Positions 52,591-64,000 of a stretch of 64,000 bases of DNA are shown one piece after another. Each line of letters opens with the position of its first letter. Within the stretch, counting starts at the first letter, position 1. The notes beneath the pieces were generated by a model. The model did not search any database, was not told the origin of the DNA, and saw nothing but the letters and a program-made list of their open reading frames with translations. Origin of the DNA: Phoebastria nigripes (taxonomy: Eukaryota > Chordata > Aves > Procellariiformes > Diomedeidae); contig JAYKAV010002442.1 in the NCBI GenBank assembly GCA_035582835.1, forward strand, positions 2,288,052-2,352,051, given 5' to 3'. The translations under genes and the position numbers were made by a program.

Positions 52591-55500
52591 ATCAATGGGG
52601 TGGGGGGTACATGCTTGCATTTGAGAAAAATGACTTTGTGGATTACTTTTTAGGCTCAAATATGAAAGTGCAGCAATTTCAGGGTAGGTGACAGACTCAC
52701 CCTTCCTGATGAGTCAAGAAATCTAGAAGTGGCGGAAGAGCAAAATCTTCACTGGAAACTTAAAGTATTGTTTTCAGGCCTAGGAAATAAGGAAAGTCCT
52801 AATGATCTTGACACCAGTTAACTGGAACTTTCAGAAGCCTTGTGGTGCTGGTTTTTGTCCGGGAAACGATAAAATTGAGCAATTTAACACCATTGCTTTC
52901 AATGTTAGTGATGAGTTTCTTTGTTCTTGAAACAACTACTATATGCATCAATTGAAGTACCCTCCACTAATGATCTTATGTTAAACATGCCTGTCCTAAA
53001 AAGCAATTACTTATCCAGCTGATAGAAATAAACTTCTTTCTCGGAATAATTCATGGATGTTATAGTTGTGGCAAACTTGTGGTGGAGTGGCCAAAATGCT
53101 CCTGAAAGAGTACTTACTTCAAGAACTTCTGTTCTCTCATGGTCTACTGACTGAGAAAAGTCACAAGTAGTATGAATGATATGGCTTTGCTGGCTGTTCA
53201 TGGGTCAGGTTTTACTTCAGTGCTGTGCAGTTGTTCCTTGTACTTTGGTCTTCTGCTTTGAAGATTTCAGATACAAAGTGATAAGATATCATTCCACAGA
53301 ATGCCAGTAGCTTTGGTGATGCACCTTTCTGCTTCTTGGTTTTATAAATGGCATCAGACAGTGATGACAGTCTCTGGGGCTTGGCTTTAAATACAGAGGT
53401 TAGTATCACCCAAAGCACCTTTTAGGTACACAATCCAAAACTTCTAGATCCTTCAAAAATGTGGCGCTCTAGTTTATGATCTGCTGCAGATAACACTTGG
53501 AGAGTTTATTTACTGCTTGTTTCCCAGTAAAAAAATTAAGGACTAAAATAACTGTACTGGCCTTCTCTGAAGCTTGCTTAGCAGACATTTCTTCCTAGAG
53601 CAGTACAGTTCCTGGGGTGGGCACTTTGGGCTGAAAACTTACGGAGAAACCTGAGAAATTACAATATTGAGGTTATAAGGTGCTGTATTTAATGATTAAA
53701 AAAATGTTGTTGAATGTTGCTTTAGCTATGGACTCAAACACATAAAATACCGTCTCCACTGATGTATAAAAATTATTTACCTGAAACTGACTTAAGCACT
53801 GAAAAGAACAGACCTGAAGCTTGAGTTCATAAACTAATGGTGGGATGTATTAGTAAGGAAGTGAAGCTACTGCCCTCTTCATCCTTTTTGTAGTCTATCC
53901 CTGCAAATGGAGAATGGAAGGTCATGTCAGCACCCAGTGCTAGTGAAAGTTCACATGCTATCAGGTAAGTCAAAACAGTGTTTTCTGGCAACAAAGCTAG
54001 GCAGAAGCTATGCAAAGAATTTGCAAAACAAAAAACATTTCTCATGATGACCGCTTTTATGGAACCAACCACCTACTTAATCTCCTAATCCTGAAACTTC
54101 CTCTCACTCCTTTCATTTGCCAAAAGCTGTAACTGTTCTCCTCCTCAGAGCCAGCATCCCCATCAGTGTCACATCTGGGACATCTCACCTGCAGGGAGTG
54201 TGGGACTGTGGAACACACCTGGACAGTAAAATCAACAGTGTTGGGTCTATCCATGGCTTATATAGTTATTTTTTCTTATATGTGCATGAAGGGTTGCAAG
54301 GCTCCAAGAGCTTCTCTGCCATACTTTCCAACACTAGAATTAGAAATAATCAAGTTCTGCATGGGATCGATGTACTCGATGTCAAGACCAGCCCTGCTTT
54401 TATCTTAACTCAAGGTGTGAGTTGTTTCCTTTGCTCTTTTGTTCTGTTTCATGTTTCAATGCACTGAATCACACCTTGCCAGTGCAAGTGNTCCTTGGCC
54501 TCAGGTTAGATTCTTGAGTGTGTATTTTTGCCTGTTTGGAGGAAATTGAGCAGTATGAGTCACATCAGAGAGTTCCCGAAATGAGAAGCAGAGATAAGAT
54601 TTTCTGGCTCCTGGGGTTTCACTCCAGACAGAGTGGAGACTGTCTTAGGCAGCCTGAGAAATTCCAGCTTCTTTGCAGCAGTTGTATTGCCTACCTTATT
54701 CACACTTAATGAGACACAGAGGCTGAGGGATGAGTATGTTTTTGGAAATTATCTTTTCTTCCCATCTAGACCTCAGGGAAAACTTGTGCCTTAGACCTTT
54801 TGTCTCTGAATTTTTAAAGAATTAAGTGTTTCAAACTCCTCTCCAAACAGGAAACACCTTCACTACTGGCACCAGAACTCCTTTTCCCCTCAAGGCTGGC
54901 TAAAGCTTTTACTCTTCCTCTTCTACTGAGTGTCACTGTGGGTGAAGCTGGATTTTTTTCCATGACTTCAAAATTTCAAGCAGTTTTACAGCTCTTTGCC
55001 ATGGGATAAATGTCTGTTATACAAACTATTTTGACATTAATACTTATGAAGTGTTTTAATTTAGGAATGACAAATATAGCTCCTAGAAGAGAGATGGAAC
55101 TGGGTTACTCAGAGGTACTTAATTCTCTATTTTTGTTTGTTGACATAAAAGCATCATTAAAATGTATAAAAACGAAGACTTAGAAATATGTAAACGCAGA
55201 TGTAATCTTATAATGTAGGTAAAGAACCATTCTTTAAAAAAGACATGGAAAATGAATCTCTGTCTCTTTCTATATGTACATACATACATGTATATATTCT
55301 GGTTACCTGAGATCCCACCATATCCTGGGTTTGTCTTATTTTTGTGATTTCAGCAAGTTCAACAGAGCATTTTAGATAATCTAAAATCATTTCCCACTGC
55401 ATCCCGTTTTCATAAGCTACTGATAAAGATATTGACAAATGTTTCTCAAACCAAGACTTTAAAATCTACAGCAGAAAGCTAGACTTCTACAAAACTCCTG

Positions 55501-56039
55501 TTCTAGCATTTCATGGCCTCCTTATTTAGAAAAATTTCCTTTAAAACTTTGTCACTACAAATCAATCCAACCACTACTTGTTATGCACCAAGTGAACATA
55601 AAGAATTGTTCATCACATGCCTCCTAAGTACTCTAAAATGCCTTTTAGGTTTTAGAAGATTGAATAGATTTCTTTCCTCTAGCATCCTTTTCTACAGCAG
55701 GGTGGGAATAAAGACTTAAATGCCTTGAGTGTTTGCACATAGGCCCTATTTTCTGAACGTGTTACTTGAACTGTGATCTGTGGCAAGCTGGTAGTTCATA
55801 AGATTAGATCACTTAAATCTCCTTACAAGTCAGACAAGCATTCATATTTTGTTTGCTTCCCTGAAAATATATGAGCGTGTTCATAAGAAATAAAATCAGT
55901 AAATCTTAAATTTTTTTGTTTTTGTTTGAAAATAGTGCAGGGTGTCAAGATAGTATGAGATTGGTCCTAGCTTCTTTTCCAAAAAAGAATAAAAATTTGA
56001 TCTAGTTCTAAATAATCTATCAACTGTGTTGCTTAGGAT

Positions 56040-57130
56040 TTGATTGTATTTTGTCTGCCTGTATCTTTCTAAAATTGCAGTCCTTAAGATTAGGTGCAAT
56101 ACACCAGAAGAGATTTGGCAGTGGCAGATTGGATGGAATAATTGCAAATTTTGTCTTACATATTAACAGGAATGTTTTATTTATCAGAACAGCATTTCCT
56201 ATTTTTAAAAGTGACAACAAATCATTAACCCATATTGAATTTGTGATCTGCTGTAACTCCTAGTTCCTTTTCTACAATGCTCCTGCCTAGCCAGCAGTTT
56301 CCCAGTTTGTTTCTATGTCATTTTTTTCAGATGAAGACCATTGTGCTTGTTTCTATTGATTCCCCTCCCCCCCCCACCCCCCCCTTTTTGGGTCATGTCT
56401 CTAATTTATCAAAATCTTTGAGTCCTACATTGGTCCTTTGGAACCCTTGCACTTCCTCAAAGCTTGGTCTCATCTGCAAATTTTCTAAGCGTTTTAGTTG
56501 ATATTTTGCCATCCAACTTAAATGAGCTCGTTAGTTCAGGATAAGCCCTTACAGGGCTCATTTCTATAGTCCTCTCAGACTGACAGTGATCTTTGAAAAA
56601 CTGCCCTTTGAGTAGTGGTTACATCTCTTGCGTGCTCATTTTATGGTGATTTCAGCTAAGCACTGTTTCACTTATTTCCTTATAAGAATGTCTCATGGGA
56701 CAGTATTAAAAGTCTTAATTATAGCAAACTATAGCACACTATTGTTTCTTTGTTGCTCACTCAGGCTTGAAGTACAAACTAGATTGATCTGCCAAGAATA
56801 AATCAATCATATCAATGTCAGCTGTTCTTGACAGCTTAGTAGCCTTCTGCTGATTTTTCAATTGTTTTCTTTAATATTTTCCCAGTATGGTTCTAATATC
56901 TTTTCTAGGTGCTCGTGTGGAAGCCTGGCTTCTAATTACCTTGATCTTTTCCTAGATACAGAGAGGCAATATTTGCTTTTCGTCAGCCCTCTTATACCTT
57001 TTCTTGTACTCTCAAATGTAATTATTGAGAGTTTGGAGAAAATTTGGTTGGATCCTTAAACAGTAACTTGATTGGCTGTAACTAACCTAAATAGTCTTCA
57101 CTCTGGTCTTTCCATACTCTGACCTGTTCT
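56040..57130 (-). mobile_element. ancient CR1-like LINE body (reverse transcriptase region), minus strand
   Basis: Blocks such as tgatctgctgtaactcctag, ttggtctcatctgcaaattt, gaatgtctcatgggacagta and ttgatctgccaagaataaat line up in order with an old amniote CR1-type reverse transcriptase region in reverse complement. The reading frame is broken throughout, and a C-rich run interrupts it near 56370. Confidence 0.6.
56362..56384. repeat. C-rich low-complexity run
   Basis: Nearly pure C tract with single T and A interruptions, located inside the old LINE body. Confidence 0.85.
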
Positions 57131-58521
57131 CTTTTCCCCAATACATAACACTGTTGCAGTAAGTATCTGTTAACTTTTCTCTGTATAGAAAGAAATTACA
57201 TTTGACATGTCCTCTGCCAATTGCTGTCCTTCTTTAAATAGCAGACCTGACTGGTTTTTGTTATTCTTACTCCTAATGTGTTTATATAGCCTTTTCTTAC
57301 CTTTTATGTCCCATAGTGGGCTATCAAGTAAACCTTCTAACTGGAAAATTAATTGCTGTTAGATAATCCTTATTAGGTACCTCTGTCTGTAAGGGAAAGA
57401 GAGGTGATCTTGAGTATTCCCATTCACTGGTAAAAAGCTGGGCTGACACTTGTGGAAGTGAAGGTCTGCAGTGTATAGGAACAAGAAGTGTTCAGCATTT
57501 CTAAAAATTTGACTTGATTTAGATTTAGAGTCTCCCATTTTTCTGGCAGAGAGGAATTGGATTAATTTTAAGGAACTGTGTCTGCGTTCATGTAGCATGA
57601 GGAGAGTGGACAACTGCACCCAGCTCAGTGCAGCACAAGAAGCAAGGCTCTTATATTCTCAAATCAATTGGCAAAGGAAGGAAAAAAGCACAAATGTGAA
57701 ATAACAATGAGAAAAGAATAAATCAGTAACATAGAAACCAGCTAAGAGGCAGGCTGGATGGCATTTCTAGCTTGAATATCTGCAGTTCAACCTAAGCAAC
57801 TGTATCAGAGGTATTTTTCCTGAAATACCTATGTAACTTAGGATCCAATATGAGCTTTAGCTCACAGGAGTCCCAGTCTTCCTGAACAACAGGGTTGAAG
57901 TTTTTAAGTGTCTTTGACTTTTAACAATGAGATTTTAACCTCTCAGTTGTGTGCTTTTGAAAATGCTTTTCAGGCTTTATTTTTTCTGAAAATTTTGCAT
58001 TTATATTCATCTTCCATTATATTAAAAGGAGATAAAAATGTAATTGGTGGATGGCAGAATTCCCTGGGAAAAACCGAAGAGAGCCCCATGTCAGTGGTGC
58101 ATAAGGGAATACTGCCAACAAAAAGAGGCGGTCTTTTTTTAGGCTGGAGTTTTTACAGGCATATTGCTTTTAGGCTTTGGTGGGGGTTTTTTGTGTGGTT
58201 TTTTTTTTTAATCTGCTGCAGACAAGAGGTCTNGGACAGCCCCTGTGAAGGAAGACGATTGTAAACTGTGAAACGCTCTCGTCCTTCCTCCGGAGATTCC
58301 ACTGGCAAAGCAATTCTGATAAAGTTTCCTCCACTCAACTTCAGAGCTTCTGCCACGAGAAGGATGAGCACTTACCAGTAGGAAGCTCATAAAACAACTT
58401 GAAAAAGTGAATCTCCAGGAAAGGTGTAGGATTTTCTACCTCCTGGCTCCAGAGAGGATATAAACTGTTCTGGAGTTGTCTATAATTTTTCTGTGTATAC
58501 AGTTACAACAGCTGATCAGTG

Positions 58522-58548
58522 TTTTTTTTAAAAAAAAAAAAAAAAAAA
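58522..58548. repeat. T8 followed by A19 homopolymer run
   Basis: A T run passes directly into an A run, forming a short AT palindrome-like low-complexity site about 0.8 kb upstream of the 59320 candidate exon. Confidence 0.85.
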
Positions 58549-59319
58549 GGCTGCCCTATCAAAACTCATTATCATTAGTTTGTATTAGGATAACGTTTAC
58601 AGAACCCCTGTGAAATTAGGCCCTGCTGCATGATGTACTGTACAGGTGCATTGAAAGTACCAGCCTCTGTTAGGCTGTTTTACAATCTGAAGAACATGGA
58701 CAAAGAAAGGTTGGCAGACAGGAAATGTTTTCATTCCCAATTTACAGATGAGTAGCTGAGGCTAAAGAAATAGCAGTCCTGATCTGATGCTACCTGGCAG
58801 TCGCGGGAAGTCTGGTTGTTCTGAGCAAGGCTGGCCCAGGCCTGGGCTTGCAGAATGCATCTGTAGCATAGCCAAGAGTTAACTTCAACTTTCCAGAGTT
58901 TCTTGATGGTTTATTTGTGATTCTAGCTTTGCTAGTTCACACCTGCTAGGAAGTGTTCCTCTCCCTACAAATATTCAGTATGTTGTTTTTAATCCTCACT
59001 CTGTTCATAAGTGACTTTGACATGATTTCTAGGACTTTGTTGCAATTTCTAGTAAACTCTCATATTTTGATAGTAACTGAGGCTGTTTTAGAATATACTC
59101 TTTATCCTCTTTTCTGGGATGGATTCCTTTGATGGGCAGAAATCTATTAAGGTATGGCTACTTGATAAATATTTTTTTGTGAAAAAATTAGGAATTGATA
59201 CGAGCTGAGCTCTTAGCTTGGGATCCAGGAGCCACTCATTTTTATTCTGTAAGAACAGGCTGAGGCTCCAAAATAAGAGCTCCAACATGTACTGTATAAG
59301 CGATAACTATGTTTTACAG

Positions 59320-60060
59320 ATATGAAGTGGGTGCTACCCTGTGTCCTCCTATTGCTGACAACCATTGTTGAGTCCTTTGAATGTCGAGCCTCGTTAAACC
59401 TCACCCATAATGGTGAATCTTTATGTCTGGGATACCAATTTGGCAACTGGACTGTCTGGTGGAGTCTCCATAGTAAGTGCCTGAGTGGACATGGAACGAG
59501 GGGTGGAGTGACATGGCTGATCAGGGCGCAAGGGAATAATACCGCTTTGTATTGACCAGGGTTGGGAGTGCTGGGGAACGTGGACTCTGCGACAAGCTTC
59601 TAGTGTTGTGCCTTTGCACGGGGTTGACAACCGAGCTAATATGTCTATTACTCGTGATGCCCGTTCCCTACTTACAGCCTTCAACAGTACTTGTGAGACC
59701 TCCTGTAACAGAGGTGAGAAGGACACTTAAGTGAGAATATCCAAAACTACTGTTGCACATAGCATGGCAAGTCACTCATTGCTGAAGCTGCATACACATG
59801 AAGGTGTGCATGAGGATCAAGGAGTGGAGTGTAGTGGTGCAGCCAGAAGACTATTGTGCAAGGAGTCAGTGATCCTCATGCTTACTGCCTTCTCATATAC
59901 ACAGGTGCACTCTGAATAGCCTGTGACTGCTTACCAACCCACTATAGCAAAGTGTCTATGATTACTCAGGCATGTGTCTTCATACCATGGACACCATGTG
60001 ACTGCTCGCTGCAGTAGTATAATTAATCAGTGTATACACAATAAATGTGCATGAATTCAG
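59320..60060 (+). CDS. candidate short secreted, N-glycosylated peptide gene (unrecognised, three predicted exons)
   Basis: I do not recognise this sequence. An acceptor (gttttacag, ending 59319) or an upstream start precedes ATG at 59322. The first segment, 59322-59472, begins MKWVLPCVLLLLTTIVES, a clear signal peptide, and ends at a gtaagt donor in phase 1. A second segment, 59678-59713 (36 nt), is flanked by cttacag and gtgaga and continues the frame with phase 1 at both ends. A third starts at 59905 after a pyrimidine-rich acceptor (catatacacag), reaches a stop at 59913-59915, and has AATAAA at 60040-60045. The joined product would be 65 residues with four cysteines and three N-glycosylation sequons (NLT, NWT, NST) in a mature part of about 47 residues. 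No transmembrane segment follows. Alternatives: a diverged retroviral envelope remnant, or chance splice motifs beside a chance open frame. It sits 0.7 kb upstream of the SELE promoter. Confidence 0.3.
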
Positions 60061-60641
60061 TATGAGACTAGTGTATTGTCTTGTCCACCTGAAATATTAT
60101 ATGCACCTGTTCAGGAATTGTAACTCTGTTGAGGTAAGGATATTGGAGCATATTGTCCAAGGGACTCTTCAAAGCTAAGTCCACATTCCAAGTTTGACTG
60201 CTACGAGTGACTGATGAATCTGTATTGTGAGCAAGACTCTAGAAGAGTACTAGCAATCCTGGGGCTGGCAAACTTTACCACAAATGAGAACTCTGCACAG
60301 CATGCTGTGATCCACAAGGAAGGGCTTGTCCAATGCTGCAGTTTTACTCAAACTTAGTTAACTAGCTGTGAGTGTTGGTGCTTTTCTTACTGAGATCCCA
60401 AAAGAACCGGTACCTCCTTGGTGCAAAACATTATGCTAGATGAAAAGTTGGAATCTGCCTATTCACACAACTAACTCAAACTAACCATCTTGCTCCTTCC
60501 TGATATCCTGGAATTGTGTGTTTCTGTCAGTAAAACTATGTAATGTAGCACTTGGCAGTTTGTCAGCACAGTGTGTCTTTGTGAGAGGGTTGATTTGGCA
60601 AGGGGAAGCATCAGGCTTAATGCGTGGGAGGGCCAGATCCT

Positions 60642-60720
60642 GGTATTTTCCAAGAATTTTTTTTCCACACGGAATTTCCCGTCTTGTGGAGGACAGGCCA
60701 GTTGAGAGAATAAAAGGCCG
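60642..60720 (+). promoter_or_regulatory. SELE: SELE core promoter with NF-kB-like sites and TATA-like box
   Basis: ggaatttccc at 60671-60680 is a good NF-kB site and ggtattttcc at 60642-60651 is a weaker one. A TATA-like agaataaaagg lies at 60707-60717, giving an expected transcription start near 60740. The predicted noncoding first exon ends at 60864 (acct|gtgagt) and joins an exon starting at 61152. The arrangement parallels the cytokine-inducible human E-selectin promoter, where clustered NF-kB sites lie just upstream of a TATA box. Binding is inferred from sequence. Confidence 0.65.
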
Positions 60721-61194
60721 TAGTAAAGGCAGGGGATTACACGGTCCAGACACTTGGAGCTGAACTTAATCTTCAAGTCCGTATTCAGCAACTTAGCAAC
60801 GGAAAGCAGTCAGTGAGAAATATCGCAGAGGACTTTTGCCACCTGGCCACCACAACTGCAACCTGTGAGTATAAATGGAGTGTGTTATTCTGTTTCATTG
60901 CTCAGCTAAAGGAAAACTGGACAGATGGAATTGTGTGTTGGTGTTCTTTAAAAGCTGTTTACATTTAAAAGCTGTCTTGACATTAAGAACTGTTTTAAAA
61001 TGAATAATTTCCTAAAAATGGAAATCTTATTTAAGTCTTTAGAATAATTGTTAAAAAGTATATAGAAAAGATTGCATAGACAGTATTTTATATTGAATTG
61101 TAAAAAGTCAGTATTTGTTCTTTACAAATGTCTTCCTTTGATCTTTCATAGCCATCTGCTTAAAAGATAAACAGAAGAGAAAACTATCAGAAAC

Positions 61195-64000
61195 ATGATT
61201 TCCTTGTGGTTCCTGTCTCTTCTTGCTTATGGTAAGTGTGTATGTCTCTGTGTAGAAAACTAGTTGGATGGTAATGTTAGTGTGCCTGTCCTGTTTGAGC
61301 TCAGAATTAAACAGAATTTTTGAACCTGACCTAATTAGCTTGAGGCTAAGTTCACATAGAAGAACCTCTAGCTGCAATGGCACGTTTCCCTGCTTGCCTG
61401 TCAAATACATAATTGGCTCCTGTAGTTTGCTATGAAGTCTGCAAAGCTTTGTGTGATCGGATGTAGCTTCACAGGCTGAAGTCCCTGTACTTGATGCTGA
61501 CATGCCTGTTTTGAAGCTTTCCAGTTAATTGTTTATAAAATAATTGCCACTACTTTTTATGCAGTTTCAGATATTGACAAATTTGCAATACTTAGAGCTT
61601 TATATATCCTTTTCTAGAGAGAGAGGAGGGAAAAAGTCAGACACCAACTTTTTGACATCTTTTCATTCTAGGACTGACAATACTGCAGGGGGTGAATTGT
61701 TGGACATACCATTATTCAGACACAAACATGACCTACAGGGAAGCAGAGCTGTGGTGCAAAAAGAGGTATACTAACATGGTTGCCATTCAGAATAAGGAGG
61801 AAATCAACTATCTCAATAACTTCTTACCCTTCAATCCGGGTTACTACTGGATTGGAATCAGAAAAATTAATGAGGTATGGACCTGGATTGGAACCAACAA
61901 AGAACTGACAGAAGAGGCAAAAAACTGGGCTTCAGGTGAGCCGAATGGCAAAGGGAACAACGAAGACTGTGTTGAAATCTACATCAAAAGAGGGAAGGAT
62001 GATGGCAAATGGAATGATGAGCAGTGTGAGAAAAAGAAGGTCGCCTTGTGCTACACAGGTATGGTATGATAAAGGCCATTCTAGTGTGCCCCTGCGGAGA
62101 TGAGATGGTGGGTGGGATGAGTTGTTTAACCTAGGCTTACATATTAACTACCTGACCCTGTAAGCACTTGTACACTTATCCTTACTTACAGGGCTGAGGT
62201 TGTTCTTAGGTTCTAAGAGCTGGATTGATCTCACTTACCTTTTAGCTCCCAGAATATTATACATCTCTTATGAGAAAATCACCAGACCTTCTCTATAATC
62301 AGTGGAGAGAAACAGGCTCTTCCAGATAGTGACTTTCATCCCACTGTCAAGTGGGTGTCTCAGCTGGATAAGAATGGCCCTTTTGGAGGCATCTGTCTGC
62401 TGACTATAGACCACTGGATTAGATTAGACACTTTGTGTAGAGGTGGCTAAGGCCAGGTCAAAAAAAAGAATCCAAGTCAAGTATCAGCCAAATTAGAGCT
62501 GTGGTGAGTTAATGAAGAATGTACCTGTTGAGGATTTCTACCTACCCCATAGTGTATTATTTCTTTTGCATTTTAAATATTGCTAATATCTACCTGAGAT
62601 CAAGTGGTCATGGAGTTTCCTGACAGTAGAATCCTTTCACTGTGAGCTAGTCTGTCAAAGGTGTTGATTTCTGAAATGCTTCTGTGAAATGACAGGGTAA
62701 TCTTATGTACCAAACACCCTGCTTTGCTTTTGCTATTCAAAGTGCTTGTTTAGTGCCAGAAAGATAAACAAAGCATTAGCCAGGTTTCATTAGTGGCCAT
62801 TGCTGATTCTTTTATAATTTGCTGTATTTCTTCTTTTTTTCCAGCTTCTTGCAACCCATCTCTCTGCAGTGGCCGTGGAGAATGCATAGAGACTATTAAC
62901 AATCACACCTGCCATTGTAACCCTGGATTCTATGGGCCTGAATGCGAGTTTGGTAAGATTACTCCATCCTGCTTTTCAACCAGTGTGATGTTCATGCTAG
63001 CTAGTGTTCAGTTTGTCTGGCTTGTTGATTTACCTGCTCAGCCAATAAGAGTGACTGTGTACCTTCTTGTGTTTCTTTGAAGTTGAGAGTTGTGATCCAC
63101 TAAAGAAACCTGATCACGGGAGCCTCAAGTGCAGCCATCCATTGGAGAACTTCAGCTACAACTCATCCTGCACAGTTCAGTGTGAGGAAGGCTATGAACT
63201 GACTGCATTGGAATCCATATACTGTACCTCTTCTGGGGTCTGGTCTGCCCCCCTTGCAGCATGCAAAGGTGAGCTTCTCAAGCAGTGATAGATGAGTTTT
63301 CTACATTGTACATAGCTCTGTAAATTTCAGTATTGCTCTATTAGTAGGTACAAATTGAAGTTCTGGCCCACTCCTTTGTAATTATGTGGTGAAGGTGCTA
63401 TTTTATTGCAGCACACAGGTGTCTCTGTTCCTGAAGAGATGAAATGGGCAGGATGAATGTTCTGACCCTGGTCTTAGATTTCCTTGTAGGGAAAGACTTT
63501 TCCACCTCTTAGTGGGAAACAGGGAATGGAGATGATCTAGCTGTGAGACTGCTCACAACAGGCCAGTTACCTATGACTGTAGGAATTATTTGTGAGGTGT
63601 TCACCTTAGAATAAGCTACTGTTTGAGGCAAATAAAAGCATCAAACATCACCAAGCAGCAGTCAAAATGGGAAAACTTTGGACTGTAACTAGTTGCTGTC
63701 ATGAGCTGCAGATGAATTTACAGCCTTGCCTTAAGAGTCAGTCTTCCCTTTTGAGATCTTTCCGCTCCTATCTGCTTTCTGAAATGGCAGCATAGTAGAT
63801 CTCCTTTCTAAAGCTGCCTCTATTTAGTGGATAAGTTGCTAAGTTTCAGGAAAGAAAAAAAACTTTTTATTGTTTGTTCCAAGCTAAGCTCTGTGCTCTC
63901 TCTTGTGCTTTTCAGCTGTGACCTGTCCTGCCTTAGAAATGCCTGCTCATGGTGCTGTGAACTGCTCCCATCCCTCTGTGGAGCTCACCTGGGGTACCAC
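61195..64000 (+). CDS. SELE: SELE (E-selectin), 5' part: signal peptide, lectin, EGF and sushi 1; truncated by the window end
   Basis: Coding exons: 61195-61231 (signal peptide, [13 protein letters not shown]), 61672-62058 (C-type lectin), 62845-62952 (EGF), 63083-63268 (sushi 1), 63916-64000 and beyond (sushi 2, incomplete). All junctions are phase 1, as in all selectins. The lectin domain has [10 protein letters not shown] and the calcium and sugar-binding set Glu-Pro-Asn (61938-61946) and Trp-Asn-Asp (62010-62018), so fucosylated ligand binding looks intact. The EGF exon has [18 protein letters not shown]. Sushi 1 ([19 protein letters not shown]) is closer to SELE than to SELL or SELP, and the neighbour METTL18 also points to SELE. 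The protein is an endothelial membrane receptor that supports leukocyte rolling in inflammation. The remaining sushi repeats, transmembrane segment and tail lie beyond the window. Confidence 0.93.

Larger units (their letters stand above)
44700..59300. other. gene-poor interval between the PHPT1-like gene and SELE
   Basis: About 14.6 kb with no recognisable protein-coding exon on either strand. It contains recognisable CR1 pieces at about 48551-48668, 50500-50760, 52388-52590 and 56040-57130, a C-rich run at 56362-56384 and a T8/A19 run at 58522-58548. The rest appears unique. Lineage-specific noncoding exons could be present and would not be visible by eye. Confidence 0.6.

Noticed and set aside
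39748..59860. Similarity between about 39748 and about 59832 (shared gtggtgcagccaga plus nearby bases)
   Set aside because: Exact 14-mer matches are expected by chance in 64 kb and the similarity does not extend convincingly.

Overview
The window is vertebrate nuclear DNA, almost certainly from a bird. Genes are split into short exons with GT-AG introns and carry AATAAA signals and CpG-island promoters. The interspersed repeats are sparse CR1 LINEs with typical avian 3' ends. Introns are compact: a 22-exon coding gene fits in about 17 kb. The gene order matches the human 1q24 block SCYL3 - FIRRM (C1orf112) - METTL18 - SELE, with all relative orientations kept, and is read here from the SCYL3 side. 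The species cannot be fixed from sequence alone. Isolated 'n' bases are scattered through the window; three fall inside coding exons (30925, 35454, 36135).

Layout. SCYL3 (+) runs from its start codon at 751 to 14562; its promoter appears to lie left of the window. FIRRM (-) converges on it tail to tail, with coding exons from 33003 down to 15722. FIRRM and METTL18 (+, single coding exon 35371-36432) diverge from one CpG-rich promoter at about 34.24-34.73 kb, which contains a perfect inverted repeat with 36-bp arms. A three-exon gene encoding a PHPT1-like phosphohistidine phosphatase lies on the minus strand (44305-41163) with its own CpG island; mammals do not have PHPT1 in this interval. About 14.6 kb of gene-poor DNA follows, with recent and very old CR1 fragments. 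At 59320-60060 three exon-like segments can be read as a short secreted, glycosylated peptide that I do not recognise. SELE (E-selectin, +) closes the window: NF-kB-like promoter, noncoding first exon, signal peptide, C-type lectin, EGF and first sushi exon, cut off inside the second sushi exon.

Functionally this is a conserved synteny block, not an operon. SCYL3 is a pseudokinase scaffold, FIRRM works with FIGNL1 in RAD51 control, METTL18 methylates a histidine of ribosomal protein RPL3, PHPT1 removes phosphate from phosphohistidine, and SELE is an inducible endothelial adhesion receptor. I found no new multi-gene system. The leads worth checking are the promoter palindrome, the unnamed secreted-peptide candidate, the PHPT1-like gene at this position and a frame-breaking cassette exon in FIRRM. 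All exon boundaries were placed by eye from splice motifs, reading-frame continuity and recalled family sequences; no alignment was run.
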